Shown one piece after another: positions 17,436-24,398 of a stretch of DNA of 25,512 nt. The translations under genes and the position numbers were made by a program. Below the pieces are notes generated by a model that had not been told where the DNA came from, did not search any database, and worked only from the letters and a program-made list of their open reading frames with translations. The DNA is from a virus, in the IMG/VR virus record IMGVR_UViG_3300044591_000145, positions 1 through 25,512 of that record; one strand, written 5' to 3'. Position 1 is the first letter of the stretch, and the number at the start of each line of letters is the position of its first letter.

Positions 17436-17912
17436 TCAGGCTCCTAGAGCAAAGAAAAACAGAAGCACCCCGACAGCGCCCACACCAAGTGAGGCGTAGA
17501 ACAGGCTCAGGGTGACGGCCAGGATGGCCGCAGAAGACAGGACGATGGCCAGTTGCAGCGCCATGCCGGAGTAGGAGTAATAGGAAGACTTGGCCTTGGC
17601 AGCGTCGCGCTTGGCTTCAGCAGCGCGGGCCTTCTCCATGATCTCGTCCATGTCGGCGCGTTGCTTGGTGGCCTTCTGTTCGTTGTTGGTGACTTCGTAG
17701 ATGGTCGCCCGGACGTTCTTGGCCTGATACCACGCCCACAGGTTGTTCGACTCTATGGTTCCATTGAGAACCGCAGAGGAGTTCCTTCCGGCAAAGTAAT
17801 TTGTAACAGCAAGGAGTAGAGCAAGCAGGCTAATAGAAACCGCAGCAAGAGCCTTGACATGGGCCTCCCTCTCTGAACGGCTTGCGCCTTCCGGCGGCTT
17901 CCTGAAACTCAT
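17436..17912 (-). CDS. DUF4337-like membrane protein (158 aa)
   Basis: ATG at 17912, overlapping the previous stop by four bases (ATGA); the stop is one base before the holin ATG. Likely topology: TM 22-41, a periplasmic or cytoplasmic coiled-coil linker (55-112) rich in Ala, Lys and Glu, then two hydrophobic segments, 117-136 and 138-156. The SNNLWAWYQAKNVRATIYE block closely resembles DUF4337 proteins, which are bacterial membrane proteins of unknown function. Placement in the lysis block suggests a holin partner, a pinholin-like or antiholin protein, or a membrane-reorganising factor, but none of these is demonstrated. An alternative is a host-acquired gene unrelated to lysis. Confidence 0.85.
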   Translation of the reverse strand: MSFRKPPEGASRSEREAHVKALAAVSISLLALLLAVTNYFAGRNSSAVLNGTIESNNLWAWYQAKNVRATIYEVTNNEQKATKQRADMDEIMEKARAAEAKRDAAKAKSSYYSYSGMALQLAIVLSSAAILAVTLSLFYASLGVGAVGVLLFFFALGA

Positions 17913-18403
17913 TGCTGTACCTTGTCGAGTAAGTAGTAACCCACCCCAATCAGGGCGGTTGCTACGAAGGCAATGCCTGCCCCGTACTTCACGTTGAGCA
18001 TGAACTCCTGCTGCCGCAGGCGGTGCTCACGCTCCTTCTTCTCGCGCTCCTTCTTCAGCCGGATGCGCTCCATGATCATTTCGTTGTAGACGCTCTCACC
18101 GTAGTGAGCGACGATCAGAATCTTGAGTTCGTACTCCTGCTTGATCAGCGCCTGCTTGTGCATCGTGATCTGCAAGGCTTCCTGCTCGATGCTGTCGTCG
18201 TGCAGCAGCCGCTTGAAGACCGAAGGCTTCTTGTTGGCCTTCTCGGTAGCGAGGCGGTTGAAGTCACCAAAGGCGCCGTACCACTTGCCGATTTGACCAG
18301 CAACGTCCTGTATCTCGCGGCCCGTGGCGACGAGCTTTTTGACCGCCCCAAACGCGGCATTCGCTGCTGAGACTGCCGCAAGAATGCCGGTTATGGGTTC
18401 CAT
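17909..18403 (-). CDS. C-terminally anchored coiled-coil protein of lysis block (164 aa)
   Basis: ATG at 18403, three bases after the stop of the upstream gene; no strong ribosome-binding site, so translation is probably coupled. The first 20 residues (MEPITGILAAVSAANAAFGA) are small and hydrophobic. A charged helical middle follows, with a run of Lys, Arg and Glu near 112-135, and one clear TM segment at about 140-159, followed by a short tail, LLDKVQQ. The middle could be a coiled coil. Similar proteins accompany lysis or tail genes in aquatic phages, but I know no function. It might be a spanin-like, antiholin or virion-assembly membrane factor; no lipobox is present, so it does not look like an o-spanin. 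Confidence 0.82.
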   Translation of the reverse strand: MEPITGILAAVSAANAAFGAVKKLVATGREIQDVAGQIGKWYGAFGDFNRLATEKANKKPSVFKRLLHDDSIEQEALQITMHKQALIKQEYELKILIVAHYGESVYNEMIMERIRLKKEREKKEREHRLRQQEFMLNVKYGAGIAFVATALIGVGYYLLDKVQQ

Positions 18404-18406
18404 AGA

Positions 18407-18910
18407 TTAGGGCTGCTCAGGCCAGTTGACGGTCCAGGGGAACCCAGCTTGCGAGGTAATGTCGCGCAGGGCTTGGCGGTGGGTTGCCCACGCAGCCTTG
18501 TCCCCCGGGGCGTCAGCCACCTGCGTCCAGTCCGTGTCCTTGAGTTTTTGGTTGCGCTGCTCACGCACAGCCTTGGCTTGCTCGGCGTCCTTCTGAGCCT
18601 TGTAGGCGGCTTCCTGCTCGGCAGCAGTCTGGGCAGGCTCGGTATCCGTTGCAGGACGGTCAGTGAAGATCGGGCCAAGAACGTGCTTGGTGTACCACTT
18701 GCCATCCACCTGCTCCACGCCTTGACGCATGGAGAACTGATAAACAGTACCTCCGGTTGCCTGCGGGCCTTCGAAGACCACATCAGCGCCTAGCGCCTCT
18801 AGAACCTCATCCGTGGTTTGACCCCATGACGGGCCACCGTTGTCTTTGGCCCAACGCCGGAGTTCGTCCTCCAGCATCACTTGGCCCGTGGCCCTGATTC
18901 TGATTTCCAT
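18407..18910 (-). CDS. Tail-fibre assembly chaperone-like protein (167 aa)
   Basis: ATG at 18910 with AAGGAG five bases upstream, containing the stop of the 645-aa fibre. The C-terminal part, about 110-165 (REQRNQKLKDTDWTQVADAP, WATHRQALRDITSQAGFPW), matches the Phage_tail_APC family, a tail-fibre assembly chaperone group. The N-terminal 85 residues (MEIRIRATGQVMLEDELRRW, GLP-free) differ from the second copy at 21443-21802 and may bind a specific fibre. A charged Ala/Gln/Glu linker (86-115) joins the halves. It directly follows the 645-aa fibre, so that fibre is its likely client. Folding-chaperone activity is family knowledge; the pairing is inference. Confidence 0.85.
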   Translation of the reverse strand: MEIRIRATGQVMLEDELRRWAKDNGGPSWGQTTDEVLEALGADVVFEGPQATGGTVYQFSMRQGVEQVDGKWYTKHVLGPIFTDRPATDTEPAQTAAEQEAAYKAQKDAEQAKAVREQRNQKLKDTDWTQVADAPGDKAAWATHRQALRDITSQAGFPWTVNWPEQP

Positions 18911-18916
18911 GATTGC

Positions 18917-18926
18917 TCCTTATGCG
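18917..18926 (-). promoter_or_regulatory. Junction element CGCATAAGGA (stop plus ribosome-binding site), copy B
   Basis: The minus-strand sequence fuses the TAA stop of the 645-aa fibre with the AAGGAG ribosome-binding site of the following assembly-chaperone-like gene. It shares 13 bases with the border at 20862-20874 and ten with 10237-10246. Confidence 0.7.
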
Positions 18927-20857
18927 ATGGCGAGGAAGAGGTAAGTGTCTCCATTGACATTGATACCAGTTCCGGCATCATCATTCACGATGAATCCTGA
19001 ACTGTCAGTATCAACACTATCACGGGTGGTTACTTCAGCGGAAGTTGTATTCAAAGCAAGGTATGGATCATTCCCCGCCACAATTCCGCGTGCGCTGTCC
19101 CAAACCCACCAGTTTCCATTTCCGCTTGTCTTTTTGATTAACACAAATCTAGCGCCACCAGTAAATCCACAGTTGATCGTCTGGCTTGTGCCATTACCTG
19201 TATAAGAGCCTGTTTTGCTTACACCCGCAGCAGAAGCAAAAAGATAGGCAACGTATGTGCCACCACTGTCATTAACTCCTGTATCTGTTCCAACTGTAAA
19301 AACAGAAGACGTTGGAGTTGTACTATTCCATCTAGTAGTGCCTGTTAGTTTTGTTCCGTTGCTGTTAAGTAATATATATTCTGTGTTTGCTAACGTGGCA
19401 GAATAAACCGTCCAGTTTGAAGTGTTGTCCCTGTACTTCACAATCATCAACTCAGGCACAACACCTAAGTTATGACTCACCGTGCGGTTAGCACCCGTCC
19501 CCGTATAGCAAACCTCATCAAAGAAACCGGGGGCGCGGCGGAAGTTCCAGTAGATACCAGAACCGCTTCCTGATAGGTAACCGTCTTGGTTGTACCCCGT
19601 ATTACTCCACGCCAATGTTCTGAAATTCAAAGCCGTTGATTCAGCGGCAGTGTTTGTGGATGTTAAATAGTTTGCCACCTCTGTAGAGGTGCTGCTTACG
19701 CCGCGAAGTCGATCAGAGAACCCAAAGTTTGGGGTGAGGCCGGGGCGATATCCGGCTACTTGCAGATCAAGCGGAAAGTTCGTCGTTACCGTCGTGCCAG
19801 TTGTGGTGGCAGACAAATTCGGACTAAACACACTCGTCCCCGTCGTCGGAGTTTTCATCGGGCCGCGACGGATGGCGACGTAGATGTAGGTGCCAGCACC
19901 GTCTACCAATTGGCTATTGAATCCGGTGGATGTCACAGATGCAACAGAATCATTGCCTTCGGCGCTAGAAGAATTTGGTATTAGCCTTGGCCCGAACACA
20001 TCAGACGTAAAGCCCGTCATGTTGTTTATGATGTACCAACTACCGCCCGTTGAGTCGGCTCTTTTTACCATCAACCATTGAGGTTCGTATCCAAGGTTTA
20101 TTGCTGTTGCCGAGGTGTACGACCCACACGAAATCACATTGTCCGTACCCGTCAGGCCAAAGCCTCCTGCGTCGTGGGCGAACAGGTAGGCGACGTAGGT
20201 GGAGCCGGAAGCATTGACGTTGCCGTTTGTGCCAACGGTGAACTCGGTGGAAGTTGGCGCGGTGTCATTCCAGATCGCAGAGTCAGTCGCCTCGGCGTCT
20301 GTGAGGTTGAGTTTGAGGTTCTTGGTTGCTCCCAGACTCCTGTGATACACGCGCCAGAGGCCGTCAAAATCTAGGCGCTTGACAATAATGCAGCCGGGGA
20401 CGCTGCCAAGACTGTGGGCGATAGTTCTCGCAGAACCCGTCCCCGTATACGTCACCACATCAAAGAACTTCGGCTGCTTGCGGAATGTCCATGAGACGTA
20501 GTTTCCCGGCGATTCGTTAACACCAACCTCCGACCCCAACGAAAAGCCGTTTGAAAGAAAACTTGTAAGTGAATTTGAAATCGAACTTTGTGCTCCTGTG
20601 CCATTCGATGCAAGTCGATTCAATGCCCCACGGTTAGTATCAAAGATATAGTGACCATAACCCGCAGAACGACTCTTTATCCAAACCAACCCACCCTTTG
20701 TGGATAAATCGATCCCGTTGGTGATTGTGTTGGTAGAGTCATTGCCGGTGTAGAGCCATGTTTGGAACACGTCCTCGATGTAGTTGGCGGCAGTCTGTTG
20801 GGCGAACTCGCCAAACCCTTGGGCAGATGCGGCACCTCGTGTGGCTACCAACGGCAT
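18920..20857 (-). CDS. Tail fibre with tandem repeats (DUF7483-like, 645 aa)
   Basis: ATG at 20857 with AAGGAG five bases upstream. The protein is a row of about five or six related units of roughly 95 residues: about 34-128, 132-227, 240-330, 340-440 (most divergent), 446-541 and 549-645. Each has a TGTG/TGNG-type start, a conserved hydrophobic strand such as CIIVKR, LMVKR, MIVKY or FVLIKK, a WxVY or WYII strand, then FTVGT..VN.SG.TYVAYLFA or its counterpart. This resembles DUF7483-type phage fibre repeats. No signal peptide or catalytic motif was seen. The gene has visibly lower GC than its neighbours (AT-rich runs near 19360-19375), pointing to recent transfer. Likely role: a trimeric receptor-binding fibre or its shaft. 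Confidence 0.87.
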   Translation of the reverse strand: MPLVATRGAASAQGFGEFAQQTAANYIEDVFQTWLYTGNDSTNTITNGIDLSTKGGLVWIKSRSAGYGHYIFDTNRGALNRLASNGTGAQSSISNSLTSFLSNGFSLGSEVGVNESPGNYVSWTFRKQPKFFDVVTYTGTGSARTIAHSLGSVPGCIIVKRLDFDGLWRVYHRSLGATKNLKLNLTDAEATDSAIWNDTAPTSTEFTVGTNGNVNASGSTYVAYLFAHDAGGFGLTGTDNVISCGSYTSATAINLGYEPQWLMVKRADSTGGSWYIINNMTGFTSDVFGPRLIPNSSSAEGNDSVASVTSTGFNSQLVDGAGTYIYVAIRRGPMKTPTTGTSVFSPNLSATTTGTTVTTNFPLDLQVAGYRPGLTPNFGFSDRLRGVSSTSTEVANYLTSTNTAAESTALNFRTLAWSNTGYNQDGYLSGSGSGIYWNFRRAPGFFDEVCYTGTGANRTVSHNLGVVPELMIVKYRDNTSNWTVYSATLANTEYILLNSNGTKLTGTTRWNSTTPTSSVFTVGTDTGVNDSGGTYVAYLFASAAGVSKTGSYTGNGTSQTINCGFTGGARFVLIKKTSGNGNWWVWDSARGIVAGNDPYLALNTTSAEVTTRDSVDTDSSGFIVNDDAGTGINVNGDTYLFLAIA

Positions 20858-20863
20858 GGTCGC

Positions 20864-20873
20864 TCCTTATGCG
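20864..20873 (-). promoter_or_regulatory. Junction element CGCATAAGGA (stop plus ribosome-binding site), copy A
   Basis: On the minus strand the TAA of the 190-aa gene is embedded in the AAGGAG ribosome-binding site of the 645-aa fibre. Thirteen bases (20862-20874) are identical to the border after the same fibre at about 18915-18927. Confidence 0.7.
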
Positions 20874-21439
20874 AAACGGGTCTGAGCAGCGAAGACGCTG
20901 AACGTCGCGTTCGCGGTCTTGATAATGGTGTACGTGTACGCGTCCACGCCACTGGCGTTGCCCGCTGCGGGAGCCGTGCCACCTTGCCACCGGGTGGTCA
21001 CACCGCTCGTCGTGCCGTCCACCTGCACCGCGCTGTTGAAGTACGCGGTCGATCCTTGGGTGACCAAGAACGCAGCAGTAAGCGACTCGCCTGTGGCCAT
21101 CAGCGTGTTCAAGCTCGTGCCGCTTGACCCACGGAAGTTGACCGTCCAGTTTGCAGAGGCGTTGGAGGTGTAGAACAACACCACCTGGGTGGTGACGTCG
21201 TAGTTGATCGTGCCCGTGGCGGCGGTAGTGGTGGCCGTCGCAGTCTCCAACACATCGGCAATCTTCAGACCCGCCGTGCTGGACGTGCCCACCACCGTCA
21301 TCTTGTTGGCGATGGAGACGTTGCCCGATGCAGCGGTTAGCGCCGTGGTACCCGCAGACTGGAGCGCCAGTTCGCCAGAAGCATCAGCAGTGACGATTGC
21401 ACCGCCAACGACGGTGTCTGCATTGATGAAGGTGGTCAT
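20867..21439 (-). CDS. Small Thr/Ala-rich phage structural protein (190 aa)
   Basis: ATG at 21439, with GGAG six bases upstream; the previous stop TAA lies between the two. The protein begins TTFINADTVVGGAIVTADAS and is dominated by Thr, Ala, Ser and Val, with few charges and no Cys. Beta-strand patterns alternate, such as VVLFYTSNASANWTVNFRG. The end, AYTYTIIKTANATFSVFAAQTRF, reads like the closing strand of a jellyroll or beta-sandwich. Such proteins are common beside fibres in aquatic phages and may be tail-tip, fibre-base or capsid-decoration proteins. No enzymatic motif was seen. It lies between an assembly-chaperone-like gene and the 645-aa fibre, so a fibre role is most likely. Confidence 0.8.
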   Translation of the reverse strand: MTTFINADTVVGGAIVTADASGELALQSAGTTALTAASGNVSIANKMTVVGTSSTAGLKIADVLETATATTTAATGTINYDVTTQVVLFYTSNASANWTVNFRGSSGTSLNTLMATGESLTAAFLVTQGSTAYFNSAVQVDGTTSGVTTRWQGGTAPAAGNASGVDAYTYTIIKTANATFSVFAAQTRFA

Positions 21440-21442
21440 GGG

Positions 21443-21802
21443 TTACTCCGGCTTGGAAGGCCACTGGATGTTGTCGGGGAAGCCCGCTTGTTGGGGGACA
21501 TCGCGCAGAGCTTGACGGTAAGGCGCCCATTTGTCTTTGGTTGCCTGCGGGACATCGACGGCTTGAGTCCAGTCGGTTGCAGAAAGTCTAGCGTTGCGCT
21601 GCTCACGCATTTCGGCGGCTAGTTTTTCACGCGCCTGTTCGGGCGTCGGTGCGTTGGGGTTGGACCAAGACGTACCGTCAAACACGCAGCCTGCACTCAT
21701 GCTGTCAGGGGCGGCGACCCAACCTTGAGTAGCAGCGTATTCGGGTTCGGCAACGACGATATTCACCGCCACGCCATTTTCGAGAATTGCAAAATTAGGC
21801 AT
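21443..21802 (-). CDS. Tail-fibre assembly chaperone-like protein (119 aa)
   Basis: The start chosen is the ATG at 21802, because AAGAGG lies six bases upstream. A TTG at 21823 would add seven residues overlapping the previous gene. The N-terminal half (MPNFAILENGVAVNIVVAEP, then a GTSW motif) is a small beta unit often found at the start of such proteins. The C-terminal part (REQRNARLSATDWTQAVDVP, YRQALRDVPQQAGFPDNIQW) matches Phage_tail_APC. It shares this half, but not the N-terminal half, with the 167-aa protein at 18407-18910. It follows a glycine-rich adhesin, which it may help to fold. The two copies suggest that each fibre has its own helper; this is inference. Confidence 0.86.
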   Translation of the reverse strand: MPNFAILENGVAVNIVVAEPEYAATQGWVAAPDSMSAGCVFDGTSWSNPNAPTPEQAREKLAAEMREQRNARLSATDWTQAVDVPQATKDKWAPYRQALRDVPQQAGFPDNIQWPSKPE

Positions 21803-21812
21803 GATGAACCTC

Positions 21813-22646
21813 TTAGTACTCAATGACTACAACGCCCGGAGCGCCAAAACCATCGGTGTTGTTGTTTGAACCGCCGCCGCCACCGCCAGAGCCGTATGCG
21901 TAGCCTTGCACTCCACCGTTGTAGTTGCCCTGACTACTCCCGCCGCCGCCCCAATACGAAGCACCGCCTACGCCACCACTAGATGTCCCCGACTGCGCGC
22001 ATTTTGCTTGCCCCATACCGCCATAGATATTGATGTCTCCGTTAGTTCCGTTAGCCGGGGTACTAAAAGCACTTGCAACACCACCGCCCCCGGTTACAGT
22101 TACCGCCCCATAAGCGAATGAAGAGTTGCCGCCATTAGTAGAAGTTCCACCCGCACCGACAGTAACTGTGGCGCTGCCACCAGAAAGTGTGTAAATACGT
22201 ATCGCGGTTCCACCAGCGCCGCCGCCGAAGCCGCTTTGAGCACACGCACCACCACCAGTAACAGTAACCTTGCACTTCGTGATTCCGGCGGGCACAGACC
22301 AAGTACCAGAAGAAGTAAATACTGCAAGGTTTGAAAACCCACCAGCAGCCGCTGCAGCACTTGTCCAAGTCGTGCCGTTACTTGTCAGCACGTTACCGGT
22401 TGTACCCGGCGCCACAACCTGCACAGCAGACGTTCCGTTCCCAAGCAGGACGTTGTTGGCCGTCAGCGAAGAGGCGCCTGTACCGCCACCAGCAACGCCA
22501 ACTGCACCAAACGACGGGGCGCTCGATCCGTTACTGAGCAGCACCTGACCCGCAGTGCCTGCGGAGGTGGAGACGTAGTTGGTTCCGTCGCCATAGACGA
22601 CGCCACCGGCGGTGGGCGTGTTATTGCCTACGATGGTTACTGGCAT
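21813..22646 (-). CDS. Glycine-rich tail-fibre/adhesin protein (277 aa)
   Basis: ATG at 22646 with GGAG six bases upstream, inside the end of the previous gene. Residues 1-100 are fibre-like, with GGTG at 54-57, GQVLLSNGSS and GNVLTSNGTT units and short TAG motifs. Residues 107-277 form a glycine-rich domain (VFTSSGTWSVPAGITKCKVT, then GGG tracts), with a CAQSG motif occurring twice (C135 and C216), and end in GAPGVVVIEY. Glycine-rich distal domains can fold as polyglycine-II or beta-layer adhesins, as in T-even gp38. The family guess here rests on composition only. It is likely a receptor-binding component, paired with the assembly-like protein that follows it. Confidence 0.84.
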   Translation of the reverse strand: MPVTIVGNNTPTAGGVVYGDGTNYVSTSAGTAGQVLLSNGSSAPSFGAVGVAGGGTGASSLTANNVLLGNGTSAVQVVAPGTTGNVLTSNGTTWTSAAAAAGGFSNLAVFTSSGTWSVPAGITKCKVTVTGGGACAQSGFGGGAGGTAIRIYTLSGGSATVTVGAGGTSTNGGNSSFAYGAVTVTGGGGVASAFSTPANGTNGDINIYGGMGQAKCAQSGTSSGGVGGASYWGGGGSSQGNYNGGVQGYAYGSGGGGGGSNNNTDGFGAPGVVVIEY

Positions 22647-22649
22647 TAT

Positions 22650-23015
22650 TTACTCCATCAAAATAACTTCGACCCAAGAAGTCGTGGGCTCGTCCCACCG
22701 ATAGCGTTTGCCGTCGGTTGGGTATGGAATTGGTGCGTCCCACCGGCAGGTGACTTCGTCAAATACCCAGGATGGGAATGGCTTGGGTGGGATAAACGCA
22801 TCGCGCTGTTCATCATAAGTGAACCCCTCACTCGCGTAGTTCTTGCGAAATGTGGCGTTGTAGGAAGTCTGCACCCAGTTTCCACCAAACAGGGATTGAC
22901 AGAACGCAATACCTTTGAGTTCGGACTCGTCACCGTTTTCCATCAACTCGTTGTTGTGGACGACGATGACCCGCAGCACCACGTTGTTCGCATCGAGTTC
23001 AGCAAAGTGCGCCAT
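22650..23015 (-). CDS. Small conserved phage protein, MAHFA type (121 aa)
   Basis: ATG at 23015 with TGAGG six bases upstream. The protein starts MAHFAELDANNVVLRVIVVH and contains WVQTSYNATFRKNYASEGFT and YDEQRDAFIPPKPFPSWVFD, then PIPYPTDGKRYRWDE near the end. This string of aromatic blocks is a recognisable small phage protein seen in aquatic and cyanophages next to fibre genes. Its biochemical role is not known to me; a small virion or fibre-attachment protein is plausible. It sits between two glycine-rich fibre proteins. There is no signal peptide or membrane segment. Stop TAA at 22650-22652. Confidence 0.87.
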   Translation of the reverse strand: MAHFAELDANNVVLRVIVVHNNELMENGDESELKGIAFCQSLFGGNWVQTSYNATFRKNYASEGFTYDEQRDAFIPPKPFPSWVFDEVTCRWDAPIPYPTDGKRYRWDEPTTSWVEVILME

Positions 23016-23023
23016 GCGTTGCC

Positions 23024-23821
23024 TCAGAACCTAATTGACCCAGAGCCGGTAAATTTGTATGTCCAAAACCCACCGCCGCTAGAAGTTAGTGGTGATCCGG
23101 TAGTTGCGGCTGCGGCTTGAGTTGCGCGGATGATGACTGTACCGGAGCCGCCTGCGCCGCCGTTGCCTTCATCTGTGCCACCACCGCCGCCACCGCCGCC
23201 GCGATTTGCTGCTCCGGGCGAACCGTTCTGTTGGCTTCCGTCGCCGGGGTTTGCGCCGCCATTTCCGCCGCCATCTGCACCTGCGCCGGGGCCTCCGGCA
23301 TCATTACCACCACCGCCGCCACCGCCAGAGTAGGTCAATGAACTATACAAAGTGGAAGAGCCGCCTGAACCACCATTCGCTCCGCTCCCTGCGGAGCCAA
23401 AGCCGCCACCGCCACCACCGGGGCCGGGAGATGTTGCACCAGCATTGCCTTGGCTCGGGCTCGTTGATGGCGTGTTGCCAGCGCCACCAGCCGAACTATA
23501 AGCGCCACCACCACCGCCAGAACCGCCAGCACTACCGGCATTAAACCCGCCACCACCGCCGCCGCCACCGGCAGATGTAATGGTGCTAAAGACAGAAGAG
23601 CCTCCGTTTCCGCCACTACCGCCACCAGCGCCAACAGTTACTGTGTAGGTCTGATTGGTGAGGATTGAAAGACTTGTATTCGTTCTAAATCCTCCACCAC
23701 CGCCGCCACCACCTGCGCCATTTCCCCCGCTAGTAGTACCACCGCCGCCACCTCCGGCAACAACCAATACGTTGACGTTAATTGGCAGACCCCCCGCACC
23801 GCCTGCCGCAAACATTTGCAT
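23024..23821 (-). CDS. Glycine-rich tail-fibre/adhesin protein (265 aa)
   Basis: The start chosen is the ATG at 23821, eight bases after the previous stop. A GTG at 23857 would overlap that gene and has no visible ribosome-binding site. The protein opens MQMFAAGGAGGLPINVNVLV and then is dominated by glycine tracts (GGGGGG runs) separated by beta strands such as NQTYTVTVGAGGGSGG. It ends with TVIIRATQAAAATTGSPLTS and a tail, GFWTYKFTGSGSIRF, a C-terminal block common on such proteins. It may fold as stacked polyglycine-II layers, but no family assignment is certain. A distal adhesin role is inferred from its position in the fibre block. Confidence 0.84.
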   Translation of the reverse strand: MQMFAAGGAGGLPINVNVLVVAGGGGGGTTSGGNGAGGGGGGGGFRTNTSLSILTNQTYTVTVGAGGGSGGNGGSSVFSTITSAGGGGGGGGFNAGSAGGSGGGGGAYSSAGGAGNTPSTSPSQGNAGATSPGPGGGGGGFGSAGSGANGGSGGSSTLYSSLTYSGGGGGGGNDAGGPGAGADGGGNGGANPGDGSQQNGSPGAANRGGGGGGGGTDEGNGGAGGSGTVIIRATQAAAATTGSPLTSSGGGFWTYKFTGSGSIRF

Positions 23822-23829
23822 GATGCCTG

Positions 23830-24387
23830 TCACGACACGTTCCCCGTCACCACACAAGCCGTTGCGCTGTAAAACAAAATCGTTGCTACCCCACGGGTTG
23901 CAAGCGTCATTGAAGTTCTAACGGTGTTGGTCCCGGCAACATATGCAGTCGGTGCAGAGCAAGTAATCGTGATGTTGCCTGTCGTGTTGTTGTACAGGGT
24001 GATCGCGTCGCCTTCTGCAAAGACGGAAGTTGGAACGGTGATGCTGCCCCCAGAACCAATCTGAACATACTTGCCAACATCACCAGCCGCAAGCGTGTAA
24101 CTGCCGGTCTGAGTGCCAACTGCCGGGAGGTTGCGATACCCCACGGTCATGTTCTCGTTGGGGAAGGTGTAGGTCTTCGTGCTGCTTGCAGGGCCGCTTA
24201 CTGAGAAGAACGCATTTCCAGTTCCACCAGAACCCGCAGGCAACGGCTGAGCAAGCGTCACGACTTGATTGGTGCCGATGGTGACTGCGGTGGTCGTGCC
24301 GTTGGTCTGCAACACCAACTGGCCGGTGGTGTCACCGGACGTGACAAGTGCGGTACCGGATGAGGTTCCTGCGGAAATGGTGCTCAT
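23830..24387 (-). CDS. Phage tail-fibre-like protein (185 aa)
   Basis: ATG at 24387 with AAAGGA seven bases upstream. The N-terminal part (GTSSGTALVTSGDTTGQLVL, QTNGTTTAVTIGTNQVV) is a typical fibre entry, followed by GSGGTGNAFFSVSGPASSTK, with the GGTG hinge at 54-57. The C-terminal half from about 85 (TGSYTLAAGDVGKYVQIG, VPTSVFAEGDAITLYNNTTG) looks like a small beta domain. It is compact, with no coiled coil. This is a short fibre or fibre-tip component, with its own ribosome-binding site, in a cassette with the 331-aa and glycine-rich genes. Its receptor is unknown. Confidence 0.83.
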   Translation of the reverse strand: MSTISAGTSSGTALVTSGDTTGQLVLQTNGTTTAVTIGTNQVVTLAQPLPAGSGGTGNAFFSVSGPASSTKTYTFPNENMTVGYRNLPAVGTQTGSYTLAAGDVGKYVQIGSGGSITVPTSVFAEGDAITLYNNTTGNITITCSAPTAYVAGTNTVRTSMTLATRGVATILFYSATACVVTGNVS

Positions 24388-24398
24388 GCTTTAGTCCT

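Noticed and set aside
16931-18403. Spanin pair (i-spanin/o-spanin) in the lysis block
   Set aside because: No lipobox lipoprotein nested in or next to an N-terminally anchored partner was found; the candidate membrane proteins have the wrong topology.
23130-23810. CCACCGCC-rich simple repeats as a possible CRISPR or regulatory repeat array
   Set aside because: These are the complement of glycine codon runs in the 265-aa protein; no constant-length repeat with unique spacers is seen.
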